Part shown: positions 33,177 to 35,103 of the stretch, in pieces
How positions within the stretch are numbered: position 1 is the stretch's first letter
Layout of the letters: the number at the start of each line of letters is the position of its first letter
Assembly: GCA_027067555.1 (NCBI GenBank)
Contig: JAMOVU010000102.1
Location: 1 to 35,103 of the forward strand
Source of the DNA: Candidatus Aminicenantota bacterium
GTDB lineage: Bacteria; Acidobacteriota; Aminicenantia; JAMOAD01
Length of the DNA: 35,103 nucleotides
Reading direction: 5' to 3'
Translations under genes and position numbers: made by a program
Notes under the pieces: model-generated
Told to the model about the DNA's origin: nothing
Databases searched by the model: none
The model's input: only the letters and a program-made list of their open reading frames with translations

Positions 33177-33867
33177 TTTAACACTTAAACTCGAAAGCTC
33201 AGGTAAGCACATGATATCAATACCCCCTCCAAGCTTTTCATAAAGCTGAGCAGCTTTTGTCTTGTCCTAAAATAAGTTGACAGTTTTTCACTTTTTCCAT
33301 ATATTAATAATGGATATTCATGGTGTGGGTCTCCCCCCCGATACACCATGGGTATTGTCAGCAGCGGGGAGTTGCTGGTCTGGCACGCTTTTTATAAAAG
33401 TATAAATATCCAAGTTACGAAGTTCCGTAAACTGGGTTTTGTGCTTGATTTTACTGTAAATAAATTGATCAAGATAGATTGGGGACAGAAGATTTTGCAG
33501 GTGCTTTTCACTCATCTTTTATTTCAAAAAAGTATCCTTCAAAGTTTTTGTGGATGTTTAATTTAAATCTTTCCCCAAATTTATAATTGAGTATTTTTCT
33601 TTGAGAGAAATTTTTGAGGTTGTTTTTCTCGTCCCTCTCATTTGCCTATAAATCTACCAACAGTTTCTATTTAGTACCTCTTAATGCCATTATACAGGAT
33701 TGTTTACCCTTTTCAAGTTTTCTATTTTCTTCAAAATGATTTTTTCTTGAAAGTTTTATAGTTTATTTAAGTAGCCTAAAAAATCTTTAATGTTGTTTGT
33801 AGAAAAGAGTTTTGTTTTGTAATTTCTATAACCACACCTGTAAACAAATTAAAAAATTGAATTTATT
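33177..33867 (+). other. Gene-poor region with hairpins and mobile-element remnants
   Basis: These 691 bases hold no convincing gene. From the left I see a palindromic stretch AAAGCTG-AG-CAGCTTT (33242-33257), the candidate insertion-sequence end at 33263, a strong inverted repeat CATGGTGT/ACACCATG (33319-33326 and 33343-33350) and a second small one CAGCA/TGCTG just after. Two short frames (33318-33515 minus, 33348-33566 plus) cross this structure and are not supported by ribosome sites. The part from 33570 is AT-rich and featureless. Confidence 0.5.
33263..33288 (+). mobile_element. Possible solo insertion-sequence end
   Basis: The sequence TGTCCTAAAATAAGTTGACA followed by a T-run looks like the terminal inverted repeat of IS3/IS481-type elements. 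I do not find its partner end in the window and no transposase gene is present. The call rests on resemblance from memory and could be wrong. Confidence 0.3.
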
Positions 33868-34194
33868 TTATGCTGTTTTTTTGTAAATAATTTTACCTGT
33901 TCTTATTATCTCTGATAAAAAGGAGCCTTGCTCATTTCTTTCAATTTCTTCTACTGTTGCTGAAATAGGATCTATATTAACATCAATCTCCCATAAAGGT
34001 CTTGATAAGATTTTGTATGCTTTTAATTTATCCATTTTTGCAAAATCTTTTGAAACTATCAGGATGTCAATATCCGAATCTTTTTCATTAAATTTATCAC
34101 TTAAATAAGAACCAAATAAAATAACCATCTCAATGTCTATCTCTTCTTTTAAGAGTTTTATATATTCCTCTATTTTATCTTTTGTTTTATCCAT
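33868..34194 (-). CDS. mntA: MNT-type nucleotidyltransferase (antitoxin-like)
   Basis: 108 residues of the minimal nucleotidyltransferase family. The active site is GSY at 28-30 followed by DID at 41-43, with a third acidic strand at EIDVNIDP. In several HEPN/MNT pairs the MNT protein adds AMP groups to the HEPN protein and silences it. It lies downstream of the HEPN gene, overlaps it by 25 bases, and should be expressed from the same leaderless mRNA. Confidence 0.88.
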   Translation of the reverse strand: MDKTKDKIEEYIKLLKEEIDIEMVILFGSYLSDKFNEKDSDIDILIVSKDFAKMDKLKAYKILSRPLWEIDVNIDPISATVEEIERNEQGSFLSEIIRTGKIIYKKTA

Positions 34195-34559
34195 TTTAAT
34201 AGCTCCTCTGTTTTTTTTAGCAAAACTTTAGCTTTTTCCTTTGTTATTAATGAACCTAAGCCAATATTTAAGTCAGGATACCTACTATTTAAATAAAAAA
34301 AGCTTAATTCATTTAATAATTCCTTTTGCTCATTATTTAATTCTTCACTTATTTCTGCCTTTACTGCAAGAAATTCAAGCTTATGAACTCTCGGTGAGTA
34401 TTCATTGGTTTTTAAAACAATAAGTGCTTTTAACATTTTTTCAAGAGCTTGTTGACACATAAAAGCTACATAAAAGTATCTTCCCGTTTTTAACATAGCT
34501 TTAGCTGTAGTAAAATCGTATTCAGCAATTTCAATCCACTTGTTAACAATATTACTCAT
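34170..34559 (-). CDS. hepT: HEPN domain protein (toxin-like partner)
   Basis: 129 residues, all-helical, with the HEPN signature FYVAFMCQQALEKMLKALIV and a later SFFYLNSRYPD. The RX4-6H motif of RNA-cutting HEPN toxins is not seen: after R57 the only His is at 59, and after R93 no His follows. It may therefore bind RNA or nucleotide and be non-catalytic, or use another site. It is first in the operon, with a -10 box five bases before the ATG. Confidence 0.85.
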   Translation of the reverse strand: MSNIVNKWIEIAEYDFTTAKAMLKTGRYFYVAFMCQQALEKMLKALIVLKTNEYSPRVHKLEFLAVKAEISEELNNEQKELLNELSFFYLNSRYPDLNIGLGSLITKEKAKVLLKKTEELLKWIKQKIK

Positions 34560-35053
34560 AATATATTATAGGGAAATTTTTATTGTTTAACAACTATCAT
34601 TTTTCAACTCTCTTGCGACTTCGGAAAAGCCCAAAAGATCTTCAAGATGCGAAACTTTTCCAAGCTTTCAAGCTTCCGAGCCTCCATAAAGCAGAGCAGC
34701 CTTTTTTATCTCGTATAAATAGCGAATAAGAATTAGTAGTTTTATGAGTTTTAATCGTCTATTCATTTTTAATTCAGCATTCATAATTCATCCCGCCACG
34801 GGGGATCTCCACTCGTTTCACTCGTTCCGACATGCTACCGCCCTTGGGTTTTTCAGGTCAATCATTTCAATTATCATTTTTTCCATATATATGAATTTAT
34901 TTCAGGTTTTTATACAATTAATTTCCCTCTCTCTACTCCTCCCTGATCTGCTTTCTCTGCCCGCTGAAAAGCAAGCCGGGAGTAAAATAAAAGTTGTGTA
35001 TAAGAGAATAATTTTTTATTTATAAAAAATATTGATAGCGGGAGGTTGAAGGA
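34560..35053 (+). other. Non-coding region with degenerate repeats
   Basis: These 494 bases contain the HEPN promoter, a long-loop hairpin (GGAAAAG 34623-34629 with CTTTTCC 34655-34661), a tandem AAGCTT pair, a segment related to 33229-33262, and a slightly GC-richer patch near 34790-34850 with the tandem CACTCGTTT/CACTCGTTC (34810-34827). A 93-residue frame on the plus strand crosses the patch but does not look like a protein gene. I found no tRNA or other RNA gene. Confidence 0.5.
34565..34593 (-). promoter_or_regulatory. Promoter of the HEPN/MNT operon, leaderless
   Basis: On the minus strand, TTGTTA (34588-34593), a 17-base spacer and TATAAT (34565-34570), then five bases and the ATG at 34559. 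No ribosome site can fit. The two boxes are close to consensus, so the leaderless reading is strongest here. Confidence 0.65.
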
Positions 35054-35103
35054 ATGATAAAAGAGATAGAATATAAAGAAATAGAAGAAATAAAAAACAG
35101 GAG
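35054..35103 (+). CDS. Start of an unidentified gene (partial)
   Basis: ATG at 35054 follows GGGAGG with eight bases between. Only 16 codons are in the window (MIKEIEYKEIEEIKN...), all charged and helical. They are too few to identify the gene. The clear ribosome site and codon choice support a real start. Confidence 0.55.
   Translation, partial: MIKEIEYKEIEEIKNR

Noticed and set aside
33318-33515. 65-residue frame on the minus strand in the gene-poor region
   Set aside because: It crosses the strong inverted repeat, has an in-frame stop just upstream of its start, no ribosome site and no recognisable domain, so it looks like chance or element debris.
33348-33566. 72-residue frame on the plus strand over the same stretch
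   Set aside because: No ribosome site and no family resemblance, and it begins inside the hairpin.
34744-35025. 93-residue frame on the plus strand before the last gene
   Set aside because: It runs through repeat-like sequence and the GC-richer patch, has no ribosome site and shows low-complexity hydrophobic runs.

Overview
This window comes from an AT-rich bacterial chromosome (about one third G+C by eye) with tightly packed, often overlapping operons. Ferredoxin-like ATPases, a reductive-dehalogenase-like protein and a PerR-type peroxide sensor suggest an anaerobe or microaerophile. A class A penicillin-binding protein, a lipoprotein and an M23 peptidase show a peptidoglycan wall. I cannot name the lineage; the gene content would fit an uncultivated or little-studied phylum. 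I saw no tRNA, rRNA, CRISPR array or intact mobile element.

Layout. Bases 1-2714 (+): end of gatB, a transketolase N-terminal subunit, ftsE and ftsX. Bases 2696-6543 (-): a five-gene operon read from the right: ATP-grasp protein, SpsF-like nucleotidyltransferase, purN, an unknown exported protein and a CYTH protein. Bases 6627-10336 (+): NifX-like protein, two MinD/Mrp ATPases each with an 8-Cys ferredoxin insert, DUF59, a second NifX-like protein and DUF89. This resembles the orange-protein (ORP) gene clusters of sulfate reducers. Bases 10305-13277 (-): DUF948 and YtxH proteins, enolase, and an oligopeptide-type ABC ATPase that has no ordinary start codon. Bases 13443-21283 (+): thpR, plsY, gpsA, FHA-GAF-adenylate cyclase, TPR lipoprotein, PBP1A and GAF-HD-GYP, nearly all overlapping. 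Bases 21338-23212 (+): a membrane-anchored reductive-dehalogenase-like protein, then perR.

Bases 23313-27768 (-): a secreted DUF4412-like protein and an SRPBCC-like protein, then an M24 peptidase homologue and a four-domain fusion (DUF1858, two DUF2249, cytoplasmic substrate-binding-protein fold). Bases 28063-33176 (+): GH18-like glycosidase, polysaccharide deacetylase, a small unknown protein, iron-type alcohol dehydrogenase and an M23 peptidase. Bases 33177-35053 form a decayed accessory region with a candidate insertion-sequence end, hairpins, degenerate repeats and a HEPN/MNT pair. A new gene starts at 35054.

Two kinds of translation start appear. Genes inside operons mostly carry strong AGGAGG-type ribosome sites. 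Several first genes (ATP-grasp, thpR, perR, M23, HEPN and nearly DUF948) have a sigma70-like -10 box only 5-9 bases before ATG, so their mRNAs should be leaderless or almost so.

The strongest candidates for new biology are the ORP-like cluster with DUF59/DUF89, the DUF1858-DUF2249-DUF2249-binding-protein fusion, the membrane-tethered reductive-dehalogenase relative, and the ABC ATPase that appears to start at ATA directly after, and in frame with, the enolase stop codon.
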